Shown piece by piece: positions 45,353 to 53,018 of a DNA stretch of 64,000 nt. Position numbers and translations under genes: made by a program. The DNA is taken from the NCBI GenBank assembly GCA_963702955.1, contig OY969774.1, forward strand, positions 744,001-808,000, read 5' to 3'. The notes under the pieces were generated by a model, which was not told the origin of the DNA, made no database searches, and worked only from the letters and a program-made list of their open reading frames with translations. Within the stretch, counting starts at the first letter, position 1. Each line of letters opens with the position of its first letter. This DNA is from VRUE01 sp963702955. GTDB lineage: Bacteria; Actinomycetota; Thermoleophilia; Solirubrobacterales; 70-9.

Positions 45353-46311
45353 GCCGGCTGCCCGATCGGGGTCGGTTGCCGTTCGGCGTCGCCCTCGGCG
45401 GGAGCGGGACGCTCGCCCCCGGCGGCCAGCAGCTCGTAGAGGATCGCCATCCGCACGACCAGGCCGGAGGCGACCTGCTCGGCGATCAGCGACTGCGGCG
45501 AGTCGATCGCCTCGCCGGAGAGCTCGACGCCGCGGTTGACCGGGCCGGGGTGCATCAGCAGCTGGCGCGGCCCGAGCCGTCGCGAGTCGATCTGGAAGCG
45601 GGCCGCGTACTCGCGGATCGAGGGGACGAAGCTCTCCGCCATCCGCTCCCGCTGCAGCCGCAGCGCGTAGACGACGTCGGCCTCGCCGAGCCGGTCGAGC
45701 GAGTAGGAGACCTCGCAGCCGAGCTGCTCGATCCCGCGCGGGATCAACGCCGGCGGCCCGCAGACCGTCACCTCGGCGCCCATCGCGCCGAAGGCGACCA
45801 GGTTGGAGCGGGCGACGCGGCTGTGGAGGACGTCGCCGACGATCCAGATCCGCACCCCCTCGAGGCTATTTAGACGGCGGCGCAGGGTGTAGAGGTCGAG
45901 CAGCGCCTGGCTGGGGTGCTCGTGCTTGCCGTCGCCGGCGTTGACCACCGCCGCCTCGCTCCACTCGGCGACGAGCTGCGCGGCGCCGGCGTAGGGGTGG
46001 CGGATGACGATCGCCGCCGGGTCGTAGGCGGAGAGCGTCGCGACGGTGTCCTTCAGCGACTCGCCCTTCTCGACCGAGGAGCCCGCCGCCTTGATCGAGA
46101 CGAGGTCGGCGGAGAGGCGCTTGGCGGCCAGCTCGAAGGAGGAGCTGGTGCGGGTGCTCGACTCGTAGAAGAGGCTGACGACGGTGCGGCCGCGCAGGGT
46201 CGGCACCTTCTTGATGTCGCGGCGGCCGACCTCGGCGAAGCTCTCGGCGCGATCGAGGATCGCCTCGATCTCGGCGCGGGAGAGCTGCTCGATCGCCAGC
46301 AGGTGCCTCAT
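45349..46311 (-). CDS. pyrB: aspartate carbamoyltransferase catalytic chain
   Basis: 320 residues. Commits carbamoyl phosphate to pyrimidines. VVSLFYESSTRTSSSFELAA is the carbamoyl-phosphate site, VIRHPYAGA and NAGDGKHEHPSQALLDLYTL follow, and LMHPGPVNRGVEL is the aspartate site. No pyrI is present; PyrR control is used instead. The C-terminus has a ~12-residue extension. Overlaps pyrR by 4 bases. Confidence 0.97.
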   Translation of the reverse strand: MRHLLAIEQLSRAEIEAILDRAESFAEVGRRDIKKVPTLRGRTVVSLFYESSTRTSSSFELAAKRLSADLVSIKAAGSSVEKGESLKDTVATLSAYDPAAIVIRHPYAGAAQLVAEWSEAAVVNAGDGKHEHPSQALLDLYTLRRRLNSLEGVRIWIVGDVLHSRVARSNLVAFGAMGAEVTVCGPPALIPRGIEQLGCEVSYSLDRLGEADVVYALRLQRERMAESFVPSIREYAARFQIDSRRLGPRQLLMHPGPVNRGVELSGEAIDSPQSLIAEQVASGLVVRMAILYELLAAGGERPAPAEGDAERQPTPIGQPA

Positions 46312-46871
46312 GCCAGGGCCTCCGCGGTGCGCGGCTCGGAGATCGTCACCTCGTCGACCTCGTCGGTCTCCTCGAGGCGGACGTTGACCCGCTCCTCGCG
46401 GGCGGTCGGCAGGTTCTTGCCGACGTAGTCGGGGCGGATCGGCAGCTCGCGATGGCCGCGGTCGCAGAGGACTGCGAGCTGGACGCGCTGTGGCCGGCCG
46501 TAGTCGAAGAGGGCGTCGATCGCGGCGCGGACCGTGCGGCCGGTGAAGAGCACGTCGTCGACCAGCACGACTGTTCGCCCGGTCAGGTCGAAGTCGATGT
46601 GGGAGGCGTGGACGACCGGCTGCGCGGCGGACGCGGGCTTGGCGCCGACGTCGTCGCGGTAGAAGGAGATGTCGATGTCGCCGATCGGCACCTCGGCCTC
46701 GGTCAGCTCGCCGATCAGGGCGTGCAGGCGGCGGGCGATGATCGCACCGCGGGTGTGGATGCCGACGATCGCCAAACGCTCCGGCGCCGGGTTCTTCTCG
46801 GCGATCTCATGGGCGATCCGCCGCAGCGTCCGCCTCAGGTCGTCGCGCTCGAGCACGACCTTCTCGCTCAC
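46308..46871 (-). CDS. pyrR: PyrR regulator / uracil phosphoribosyltransferase
   Basis: 187 residues from GTG 46871 with AAGGAG 7 bases upstream. Binds pyr leader RNA in a UMP/UTP-dependent way and has weak UPRT activity. LAIVGIHTRGAIIARRL, GDIDISFYRDDV and VVLVDDVLFTGRTVRAAIDAL (the PRPP site) are diagnostic. It heads the pyrBC-carAB-pyrKD operon and very likely represses it through the leader just upstream. Confidence 0.96.
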   Translation of the reverse strand: MSEKVVLERDDLRRTLRRIAHEIAEKNPAPERLAIVGIHTRGAIIARRLHALIGELTEAEVPIGDIDISFYRDDVGAKPASAAQPVVHASHIDFDLTGRTVVLVDDVLFTGRTVRAAIDALFDYGRPQRVQLAVLCDRGHRELPIRPDYVGKNLPTAREERVNVRLEETDEVDEVTISEPRTAEALA

Positions 46872-46878
46872 TCTGGTG

Positions 46879-46925
46879 CTCCTTCCTGGCCTCTCGGGAC
46901 CGGGTTAAAGGACGGCGCAAGCGTA
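46879..46925 (-). promoter_or_regulatory. PyrR-binding leader element with promoter
   Basis: On the minus strand CCTTTAACCCGG, TCCCGAGAGG and CCAGGAAGG (46911-46881) match the PyrR binding loop, whose hallmark is TCCnGnGAGG in a stem. The lower stem CCTTTAA/AAGG pairs with and hides the AAGGAG of pyrR. In Mycobacterium smegmatis the equivalent leader works by blocking translation rather than transcription; the same is expected here as no terminator is present. TACGCT (46925-46920) is the likely -10. Confidence 0.8.
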
Positions 46926-46943
46926 GCAGCGCCCGGCGACGCC

Positions 46944-47903
46944 TCAGGCCTCCTCGGCGCGGTCCTTCGCCCCGTTTGCGACCAGTTCCGGCCCGCCCCG
47001 CTCGGGGAAGGGGATCTCGATCAGGTCGAAGTCTTTGGGGGCCACCGATGGTTTGAAGACCTCGCGCGCCTCCTCCAGGACCTTGCCGACGTGGTAGCGG
47101 GAGGAGATGTGGACCAGGGCGAGCATCTTCGCCTCTGCCTCGCGGGCCACGGCGGCGGCCTGGCCGACCGTCGAGTGGCCGGTGTCGGCGGCGCGCTGCG
47201 CCTCCTCCTCGGCGAAGCTCGCGTCGTGGACGAGCAGCTCGGCGCCGCGCGCCGCCTCGACCGTGGCGTGGCAGGGAGCGGTGTCGCCGGTGATCACGAC
47301 CGTGCGCCCGGCGCGCGACTCGCCCATCACGTCCCCCGGCCGGACCGGTCCCGCCGAACCCTCGACCGCCTCGCCGCGCTGCAGCGCGGCGAAAGCCGGG
47401 CCTTCCTCGACCCCGAGCCGCTTCGCCGCTTCGGGGTCGAAGCGCCCGGGCCGCTCCTCCTCGACCAGCGCGTAGCCGTGGGCGCGAACGCTGTGCTCGA
47501 CCGGGAAGGCGCGCACCTCGGCGCCGTCGCGATGCACCGCTTCGCCGGCCTCGAGTTCGACCAGGTCGAGCTTGTATCCGACCCGGCCGATCACCCGGCC
47601 GAGGCTCTGGATCAGGTCGCGCAGGCCGCGCGGGCCGTAGATCGTCAACGGCCGCTCGCGCTCGGTCAGGTCGTACGTTTTCAGCAGCCCCGGCAGGCCG
47701 AGGAAGTGATCGGCATGGAAGTGGGTGAAGTAGATCTCGTTGACCTGGACGAGGCCGAGCGAGCGCTGCATCTGGCGCTGCGTCCCCTCGCCGCAATCGA
47801 ACAGCAGCCGTTCGCCGCCGCGGGCGACCAGCAGGCTGGCGGTCGAGCGCCGCGCCGAGGGCACGGCCCCGCCCGTGCCGAGAAAGGCGACCGAGAGATC
47901 CAT
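46944..47903 (-). CDS. rnz: ribonuclease Z
   Basis: 319 residues. Metallo-beta-lactamase nuclease trimming tRNA 3' ends. FLGTGGAVPSARRSTAS, LFDCGEGTQRQM, and THFHADHFLGLPGLL (zinc HxHxDH) are family signatures; VITGDTAP and LVHDASF hold further ligands, with HSTVGQAA before the last His (LVHISSRYH). It faces the tRNA-Arg gene, divergent, and TAGGCT lies 7 bases before its ATG. Confidence 0.95.
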   Translation of the reverse strand: MDLSVAFLGTGGAVPSARRSTASLLVARGGERLLFDCGEGTQRQMQRSLGLVQVNEIYFTHFHADHFLGLPGLLKTYDLTERERPLTIYGPRGLRDLIQSLGRVIGRVGYKLDLVELEAGEAVHRDGAEVRAFPVEHSVRAHGYALVEEERPGRFDPEAAKRLGVEEGPAFAALQRGEAVEGSAGPVRPGDVMGESRAGRTVVITGDTAPCHATVEAARGAELLVHDASFAEEEAQRAADTGHSTVGQAAAVAREAEAKMLALVHISSRYHVGKVLEEAREVFKPSVAPKDFDLIEIPFPERGGPELVANGAKDRAEEA

Positions 47904-47910
47904 GGCCGCG

Positions 47911-47916
47911 AGCCTA
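47911..47916 (-). promoter_or_regulatory. -10 box for rnz
   Basis: TAGGCT on the minus strand, 7 bases from the rnz ATG; another of the leaderless-type starts of this window. TAGACT (47946-47951, plus strand) is the matching -10 candidate for the divergent tRNA gene. Confidence 0.4.
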
Positions 47917-47961
47917 CGCGACCCGGCTCGGGCGGCACGCGAAGCTAGACTGGCCCCTTCC

Positions 47962-48035
47962 GCGCCCGTAGCTCAGCTGGATAGAGCGCCGCCCTCCGGA
48001 GGCGGAGGCCGCAGGTTCGAATCCTGCCGGGCGCG
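47962..48035 (+). tRNA. tRNA-Arg, anticodon CCG
   Basis: 74 bases, complete cloverleaf: acceptor GCGCCCG/CGGGCGC, D stem GCTC/GAGC, anticodon stem CCGCC/GGCGG around CTCCGGA (anticodon CCG, reads CGG), T arm GCAGG TTCGAAT CCTGC, discriminator G. The CCA is not encoded. It ends two bases before the next start codon, so RNase Z would cut right at that gene's 5' end. Confidence 0.97.
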
Positions 48036-48037
48036 TC

Positions 48038-48766
48038 ATGAAGGAGGCTCTGAAGACTCGCCCGCCGCGGGGGGCGCTGGCGGTGATCGCGGTCGGACTG
48101 CTGGCTACCGTCGCGGCGGCGCTGCTGGCTACCGAAGGGGCGGTCGGCAGCGCGGCGCAGCTGGAATGGATCGCGAAGGCGCCGCTGCCCGACTCGAAGC
48201 CGGCGGCGATCCCCGGCGGCGGCTCGATGCGGCTCTCCGAAGGCGGGATCCGGGCGACCGAAGGGAACATCAGCGGCTACAAGCTCTACCGCGCCGCCTC
48301 GGTGCTGACGATCGCTCCCGGCTCGGCCGTCGGCCAGGGCCGGGTGCGCTGCGAGATGCACGTCCCGCGGCCGCCGCGGGCGCTGGTCGCCCACACGCCG
48401 GGCAGCCGCGCCGCCTACCCGCGCTCGACCGGCGAAGGCAAGGAACTGCTCGACCAGGGCGACGTGCCGGAAACCGTGCTGGTCGACTTCAACGTCCAGG
48501 GCGACGACCTCGCCTCGCTCGAATTCGGCGACGTCTTCGAAGCCTTCGCCACCGAGCCCGGGCTGACGGTCAGCTGGGGGACCTTCAAGGAGGGCGTCCA
48601 GGTATGGCAGTGGGGGCTGCCGAAAGACCGGCCGAAGAAACCGCTCGAACTCGGCTTCGCCGCGGTCTGGCGGACGACGACGACGCCGGCGGCGCGAATC
48701 GCCTGCACGGTCCAGACCGCCGCCGGCGCCGCCACCGTGCGCACCGCCGGCAAGCTGCCCGAATAG
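48038..48766 (+). CDS. secreted or anchored protein, unknown
   Basis: 242 residues. The N-terminus has a hydrophobic segment (ALAVIAVGLLATVAAALLATEG, about 13-34), a signal anchor or signal peptide. The rest has no recognised family: an Ile/Arg/Tyr-containing beta-rich region, an acidic patch (VLVDFNVQGDD) and a single pair of Cys (about 109 and 224) that could form a disulfide. The ATG is two bases after tRNA-Arg, so the gene is either read through from the tRNA or translated leaderless after processing. Its stop faces the convergent SRAP gene three bases away. Confidence 0.7.
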   Translation: MKEALKTRPPRGALAVIAVGLLATVAAALLATEGAVGSAAQLEWIAKAPLPDSKPAAIPGGGSMRLSEGGIRATEGNISGYKLYRAASVLTIAPGSAVGQGRVRCEMHVPRPPRALVAHTPGSRAAYPRSTGEGKELLDQGDVPETVLVDFNVQGDDLASLEFGDVFEAFATEPGLTVSWGTFKEGVQVWQWGLPKDRPKKPLELGFAAVWRTTTTPAARIACTVQTAAGAATVRTAGKLPE

Positions 48767-48769
48767 CGC

Positions 48770-49570
48770 TCAGCCCGCCGGCGCGACCAGCAGCTCCGGG
48801 CCCTCGATCCCCTTGCCGACCTTGTTCAGCTTCGGGTTGGCCGGGGCGCCCTGCATCCGCGCGGCGGGCAGCGGCGCGCAGATCGCGATCGCGTCCTCGG
48901 CTCCGAGATCGGGACGCAGCCAGGCCGCCTCCGCCTCGGCGCTCGGCAGGATCGCCGGCATCCGGTCGTGCACCCTGGCGACGACATCGTTCGGCGTCGT
49001 GGTGACGATCGTGCAGCTGTAGAGCCAGCCGTCGTCGAAGCCGCGGTCGCCGGGGTCCGTCCACTCCTTGCGGGTGCAGATGCCGGCGAAGGCGAACGGC
49101 TCGCCGCCGTCGACGGTGAAGCGCCAGGGCTGGCGCGGCTGCTTCGGGTCCTCGGCAACCATCCACTCGTAGAAGCCGTCGGCGACGATCAGGCAGCGGT
49201 GGCGGAACTTGCCGACCAGCGGCGCGTAGGCGCGGCTCGAGTCGAGGTTCTCCGCTTTGGCGTTGATCATCCGGTAGCCGACCTTGAGGTCCTTCGCCCA
49301 GCGCGGCACCAGGCCCCAGCGCATCAGCCGCGCCTCGCGCTCACCGCGGGCCGCCTCCTCGGGATCGGGAGAGGAGCGGACGGTCAGCACCTCCTGGGTC
49401 GGCGCGACGTTGAAGCGGCCCAGGCCCGCTTCCATCCTCTTCGCCCGCTCCTTCGCGGGCGGCGGCGCCGCGCCGGAGGAGTTTCGCTCCAGCGAGCGTT
49501 CGAGCTCGACCTGGAAGCGGTCGGCGATCGTCTTCGTGTCCTTGGCCGTGACCGTGAAGCGCCCGCACAT
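48770..49570 (-). CDS. SRAP-domain protein (HMCES/YedK family)
   Basis: 266 residues. Members form a covalent thiazolidine link between Cys2 and abasic sites in single-stranded DNA, protecting replication forks. MCGRFTV with Cys2, FNVAPTQ, the NAKAEN motif (Asn and Glu), DGFYEW and VHDRMP with the active-site His are all there. A 15-residue Pro/Ala insert follows residue 28. TAGTCT 7 bases before the ATG suggests a promoter of its own inside the end of the upstream gene. Confidence 0.94.
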   Translation of the reverse strand: MCGRFTVTAKDTKTIADRFQVELERSLERNSSGAAPPPAKERAKRMEAGLGRFNVAPTQEVLTVRSSPDPEEAARGEREARLMRWGLVPRWAKDLKVGYRMINAKAENLDSSRAYAPLVGKFRHRCLIVADGFYEWMVAEDPKQPRQPWRFTVDGGEPFAFAGICTRKEWTDPGDRGFDDGWLYSCTIVTTTPNDVVARVHDRMPAILPSAEAEAAWLRPDLGAEDAIAICAPLPAARMQGAPANPKLNKVGKGIEGPELLVAPAG

Positions 49571-49577
49571 GACGGTC

Positions 49578-49583
49578 AGACTA
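49578..49583 (-). promoter_or_regulatory. -10 box for the SRAP gene
   Basis: TAGTCT on the minus strand overlapping the stop codon of the upstream epimerase gene, with 7 bases to the ATG of the SRAP gene. Confidence 0.4.
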
Positions 49584-50570
49584 GCCGCCGCGCGGGCGCG
49601 CGCCGGGATGCTCGCGATACCAATCGAGCGTGCGCCGTAAACCGTCCTCGAGCCCCACCGCCGGCGCCCAGCCGGTCAGCTCGCGCAGCTTGGTCGAGTC
49701 GACGAACTGGCGGTCGATCTCGCCCTCCGGCACGCCATCCCCCTGGAAGTCGGGCTCGATCCCGGTGCCGGCGAGGGCGACGATCGTCTCCACCACCTCG
49801 CGCACCGGGTGCGGACGCTCGCCGCCGGCGTTGAAGGCCTCCCCCGCCGCTCCGCTGCCGTCCAGCGCGGCGGCGATCGCCAGGTAGGCGGAGACGGCGT
49901 CGTCGACGTGGAGGAAGTCGCGCTCGGGGCTGCCGTCGGAGCGGATCGCCGGCGGGCGCCCGTCGAGCACGGCGACGACGGTCTCCGGGATCAGCCGCGA
50001 GAAGTTGAGGTCACCGCCGCCGTAGACGTTGGCGAAGCGGGTGACCGCGAGCGGCACGCCGTAGGCGTGCGCGTAGCTGCGGGCGACGATGTCGGCGGCG
50101 GCCTTGCTGGCGTCGTAGGGATGGGCGGCGCGCAGCGGGAAGTCCTCGCGGTAGGGCAGCTCGGGGCTGGAGCCGTAGGCCTTGTCCGAGGAGGCGAAGA
50201 CGACCCGCTCGGCGCCATGCTCGCGGCAGGCCTCGAACACGTTCCAGGCCCCGCGGACGTTGACCTCGAAGGTCTCCAGCGGCGACCTCCTCGCGACGCC
50301 GACGATCGTCTGCGCGGCCAGGTGGAAGACCGAGTCGCAGCCTGCGACCGCCGCGGCGACCGCCTCGGCGTCGCGCAGGTCGCCCTCGGCCAGCTCGACC
50401 TCGGCGGCGATCCCCAGCAGCTCCAGACCGGAGCGCCGCTCGCCGCCGACGTCGGCCTCGCGCGGCGCCGGCCGGTCCAGCACGCGCACCGCCTCGCCGC
50501 GCTCCAGCAGCGCCTTCGCCAGGTGCGAGGCGACGAAGCCGTGAGCGCCGGTGACCAGCGCGCGGCTCAT
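49581..50570 (-). CDS. NAD-dependent sugar dehydratase, probably CDP-glucose 4,6-dehydratase
   Basis: 329 residues from ATG 50570; the frame beyond is shadow. Extended SDR: ALVTGAHGFVASHLAKAL is the NAD loop, FHLAAQTIVG follows, the catalytic region reads ASSDKAYG with YDASK (YxxxK) further on. The SSDKAYG motif is typical of RfbG-type CDP-glucose dehydratases, and the upstream, 4-base overlapping gene is a glucose-1-phosphate cytidylyltransferase, which supports CDP-glucose as substrate. Product: CDP-4-keto-6-deoxyglucose. Confidence 0.85.
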   Translation of the reverse strand: MSRALVTGAHGFVASHLAKALLERGEAVRVLDRPAPREADVGGERRSGLELLGIAAEVELAEGDLRDAEAVAAAVAGCDSVFHLAAQTIVGVARRSPLETFEVNVRGAWNVFEACREHGAERVVFASSDKAYGSSPELPYREDFPLRAAHPYDASKAAADIVARSYAHAYGVPLAVTRFANVYGGGDLNFSRLIPETVVAVLDGRPPAIRSDGSPERDFLHVDDAVSAYLAIAAALDGSGAAGEAFNAGGERPHPVREVVETIVALAGTGIEPDFQGDGVPEGEIDRQFVDSTKLRELTGWAPAVGLEDGLRRTLDWYREHPGARPRGG

Positions 50571-51271
50571 GCCCACGGAGCCTCGCCTCTCACCCAGAGG
50601 TCGTTCAGCGTCACCGCGTCCTTGTAGGTGTCCATGCAGTCCCAGAACCCTTCGTGGTGGTAGGCGCGAAGGCGGCCGTCGGCGGCAAGCCGGGAAAGCG
50701 GCTCGCGCTCCAGCACGCTGTCCTCGTCGAGGTACTCGAAGACGCCGGGCTCGAAGCAGAAGAAGCCGCCGTTGATCCAGTGCTCGCTGCGCGGCTTCTC
50801 GACGAAGCCCTCGACCGCGCCGTCGGGGCCCAGCTCGGCGACGCCCCACTGCAGGTGCGGCCGCACGACGGTCATCGTCGCCGCCTCGCCGTGCTCGCGA
50901 TGGAAGTCGAGCAACGCTCCAAGGTCGATGTCGGCGACGCCGTCGGCGTAGGTCGCGCAGAAGGTCCCCTTGTCGAGCCGCTCCCCCAGTCGGACGATCC
51001 GCCCGCCGGTCGGGGTGTCGAGCCCGGTCTCCACGCACTCGACCTCGATCCCGCCCGGCCACGCCTCAGCCGCCGCGAACTCCGCCACCGCCTCGCCGAG
51101 GTACCCGGTCGCCAGCAGGAAGCGCTCGAATCCTTGCGCGGCGTAGATCCCGATCACGTGCCAGAGGATCGGCCGGCCGCCGATCTCGACCAGCGCCTTC
51201 GGCACGGTCTCGGTCCGCTCGCGCAGCCGCGTCCCGCGGCCGCCGCAGAGAATCGCCACCGGCGGTTTCAT
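50567..51271 (-). CDS. rfbF: glucose-1-phosphate cytidylyltransferase-like nucleotidyltransferase
   Basis: 234 residues. VAILCGGRGTRLRERTETVPKALVEIG is the nucleotidyltransferase signature. TYADGVADIDL, EKPRSEHWINGGFFCFEPGVFEYL and FWDCMDTYKD match RfbF-type cytidylyltransferases more closely than glucose-1-phosphate thymidylyltransferases. Expected product is CDP-glucose, used by the next gene. Starts directly after the 38-base palindrome. Confidence 0.85.
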   Translation of the reverse strand: MKPPVAILCGGRGTRLRERTETVPKALVEIGGRPILWHVIGIYAAQGFERFLLATGYLGEAVAEFAAAEAWPGGIEVECVETGLDTPTGGRIVRLGERLDKGTFCATYADGVADIDLGALLDFHREHGEAATMTVVRPHLQWGVAELGPDGAVEGFVEKPRSEHWINGGFFCFEPGVFEYLDEDSVLEREPLSRLAADGRLRAYHHEGFWDCMDTYKDAVTLNDLWVRGEAPWA

Positions 51272-51278
51272 CGCTAAC

Positions 51279-51316
51279 TGTCGAATTTATGACCCTATGG
51301 GGTCATCAAATCGACA
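51279..51316. repeat. 38-base intergenic palindrome, copy 2
   Basis: Arms TGTCGAATTTATGACCC (51279-51295) and GGGTCATCAAATCGACA (51300-51316) around TATG; 15 of 17 positions pair. It starts two bases after the cysO stop and fills nearly the whole 46-base gap to rfbF. It shares the core TGACCCTATRGGG and the flank AAATCGACA with copy 1 at 9761-9798. Confidence 0.75.
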
Positions 51317-51317
51317 A

Positions 51318-51590
51318 TTAACCGCCGGCGACCGCCGGGAGGATCGTGACCTCGTCGCTCTCGCCGACCGCCGTCTCCAGCCCCTGCTGGAAGCGGATGT
51401 CCTCGCCGCTTACGTAGACGTTGACGAAGCGGCGCAGGTCGCCGTCCTGGGTGATCCGCTCGCGCAGGTCGCCATGCGCGTCGAAGACCGCGTCGAGCAC
51501 CTCGCCGACGGTCGAGCCGGAAACCTCCACCTCTGCGTCCCCGCCCGTCGCGGCGCGCAGCTGGGTCGGGATCTTCACGGTGACTGCCAT
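51318..51590 (-). CDS. cysO: CysO-type ubiquitin-like sulfur carrier
   Basis: 90 residues ending in Gly-Gly, as required for adenylation and thiocarboxylate formation. FVNVYVSGEDIRFQQGL and VTILPAVAGG closely match mycobacterial CysO, more than MoaD or ThiS. CysO-thiocarboxylate donates sulfide to a PLP enzyme (CysM) in Mycobacterium tuberculosis. Here the ATG shares its A with the stop of the upstream PLP enzyme (TGATG), so the two are made together. No mec peptidase or MoeZ-like activating enzyme is in this window. Confidence 0.92.
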   Translation of the reverse strand: MAVTVKIPTQLRAATGGDAEVEVSGSTVGEVLDAVFDAHGDLRERITQDGDLRRFVNVYVSGEDIRFQQGLETAVGESDEVTILPAVAGG

Positions 51591-52828
51591 CAGACGGCTA
51601 CCTCCTGCGGCTGTGCGAACTCGGAGTCGAAGCTGTCGAGATCGGGGTCGATCTCGTGCATGCGGAAACTATCGCGAGTCGCATCCAGCGTCTTCAGGCC
51701 CTCGCCGGTGATGTAGACGACGACCCGCTCGCCGGCGGCGATGTCGCCCCGCTCGGCCAGCTTTGCCAATACCCCGACCGTGACCCCGCCCGCGGTCTCG
51801 GTGAAGATCCCGGTCGTCTCGGCCAGCAGCCGGATCCCGGCACGGATCTCGTCGTCGGTCACCGAGTCGATCGCGCCGCCGCTGCGGCGCGCCTGCTCGA
51901 GCGCGTAGGGGCCGTCGGCCGGGTCGCCGATCGCCAGGCTCTTGGCGATCGTCTCCGGCTTCTGCGGCTTGCAGACGTCGCGGCCTTCGGCGAAGGCGGT
52001 TGCCACCGGGCTGCAGCCGAGCGCCTGGGCGCCGTTGAAGACCGGCTGCTCGCCCGAGACCAGCCCCAGGTCGGTCCACTCCTGGAAGCCGCGGCCGACC
52101 TTGGTGAAGAGCGAGCCCGAGGCGATCGGGCAGACGACCCGGTCGGGCAGCTCCCAGCCGAGCTGCTCGGCGGTCTCGTAGGAGAGCGTCTTCGAGCCCT
52201 CGGCGTAGTAGGGGCGCAGGTTGACGTTGACGAAGGCCCAGGGGCGCGTTTCGGCGAGCTGGGTGCAGAGGCGGTTGACGTCGTCGTAGTTGCCGCGGAC
52301 GCCGACCAGGTTGGTGCCGTAGACGGCGGTGGCGAGCAGCTTCTGCTCCTCCAGGTTCGCCGGGACGAGGACGTAGGACTCCAGCCCGGCGGCGGCGGCG
52401 TGGGCGGCGACCGCGTTGGCGAGGTTGCCGGTCGAGGCGCAGGCGACGGTCTTAAAGCCCAGCTCCCGCGCCTTGGCGACCGCCACCGCCACCACCCGGT
52501 CCTTGAAGGAATGGGTCGGGTTGGCGGCGTCGTTCTTGACCCAGAGCTCGGCGTCGAGGCCGAGCCGAGCGGCGAGCCGGTCGGCCCGCAGCAGTGGCGT
52601 GAGGCCCGGCTCGAGCGGGTCGCCGGGGCGCCCCGTGAAGGGCAGGAAGTCGGCGTAGCGCCAGATTCCCTGCGAGCCGGCCTGGATCCGGCGCTTCGCC
52701 TCGGCGGCGTCGAGCCCCGAGTGATCGTAGGTCACTTCGAGCGGGCCGAAGCAGTGCTCGCAGGCGTAGCTCGCGCCCAGCTCGTACGTCGCCCCGCACT
52801 CCTTGCACTTCAAGCTCTCAACTGACAT
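51590..52828 (-). CDS. thrC: threonine synthase-like PLP enzyme with zinc ribbon
   Basis: 412 residues. The N-terminal ribbon CKECGATYELGASYACEHC (8-26) holds four Cys. The PLP Lys is in NPTHSFKDRVV (threonine synthases usually read NPTGSFKDR), with STGNLANAVAAHAA as the phosphate/substrate loop (usually STGNT). KPQKPETIAKSLAIGDPADGPYAL and ETAGGVTVGVLAKL complete the clade pattern I associate with actinobacterial ThrC paralogues found next to CysO. It is under a SAM riboswitch. It may be threonine synthase or an O-phosphohomoserine/homoserine sulfhydrylase using CysO. AAGGAAG precedes the ATG. Confidence 0.85.
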   Translation of the reverse strand: MSVESLKCKECGATYELGASYACEHCFGPLEVTYDHSGLDAAEAKRRIQAGSQGIWRYADFLPFTGRPGDPLEPGLTPLLRADRLAARLGLDAELWVKNDAANPTHSFKDRVVAVAVAKARELGFKTVACASTGNLANAVAAHAAAAGLESYVLVPANLEEQKLLATAVYGTNLVGVRGNYDDVNRLCTQLAETRPWAFVNVNLRPYYAEGSKTLSYETAEQLGWELPDRVVCPIASGSLFTKVGRGFQEWTDLGLVSGEQPVFNGAQALGCSPVATAFAEGRDVCKPQKPETIAKSLAIGDPADGPYALEQARRSGGAIDSVTDDEIRAGIRLLAETTGIFTETAGGVTVGVLAKLAERGDIAAGERVVVYITGEGLKTLDATRDSFRMHEIDPDLDSFDSEFAQPQEVAV

Positions 52829-52853
52829 CCGATCTTCCTTTTCTCTCGCCTAG

Positions 52854-52883
52854 AAAAAAACCTCCGCCTTGTGGGGCAGAGGT
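52854..52883 (-). terminator. riboswitch expression-platform terminator
   Basis: ACCTCTGCC and GGCGGAGGT (minus strand) form a 9-bp stem with one T-G wobble around CCACAA, followed by seven T (52860-52854). The CCCCACA in its 5' arm and loop can instead pair with TGTGGGG at the 3' side of riboswitch P1, a mutually exclusive antiterminator. Confidence 0.88.
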
Positions 52884-52900
52884 CCGATCGGACGCCTTCC

Positions 52901-53018
52901 CCACATCTTCCAGGTTCAACATCAACCTGCTGGAGTTGGCACCTCCGCTCGAACCATTTGGGTCCGAAGTGGTTGCCGGGGTTTCACTGGGCCAGTCCCT
53001 CCACCCCTCTAGATGTGG
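52901..53018 (-). ncRNA. SAM-I (S-box) riboswitch
   Basis: P1 is CCACATCT (53018-53011) with AGATGTGG (52908-52901). Inside lie AGAGGGGTGGAGGGACTGGC, then GTGAAACCCCGGCAACC, then AGGTGCCAACTCCAGCAGG, which are the conserved core of the SAM-I aptamer including the kink-turn region and the P3 SAM contacts. With SAM bound P1 forms and frees the downstream terminator, so thrC-cysO is switched off. Confidence 0.95.

Noticed and set aside
47962..48766. tRNA-Arg as an attachment site for an integrated element
   Set aside because: No integrase and no repeated 3' end of the tRNA seen downstream; neighbouring genes are ordinary.
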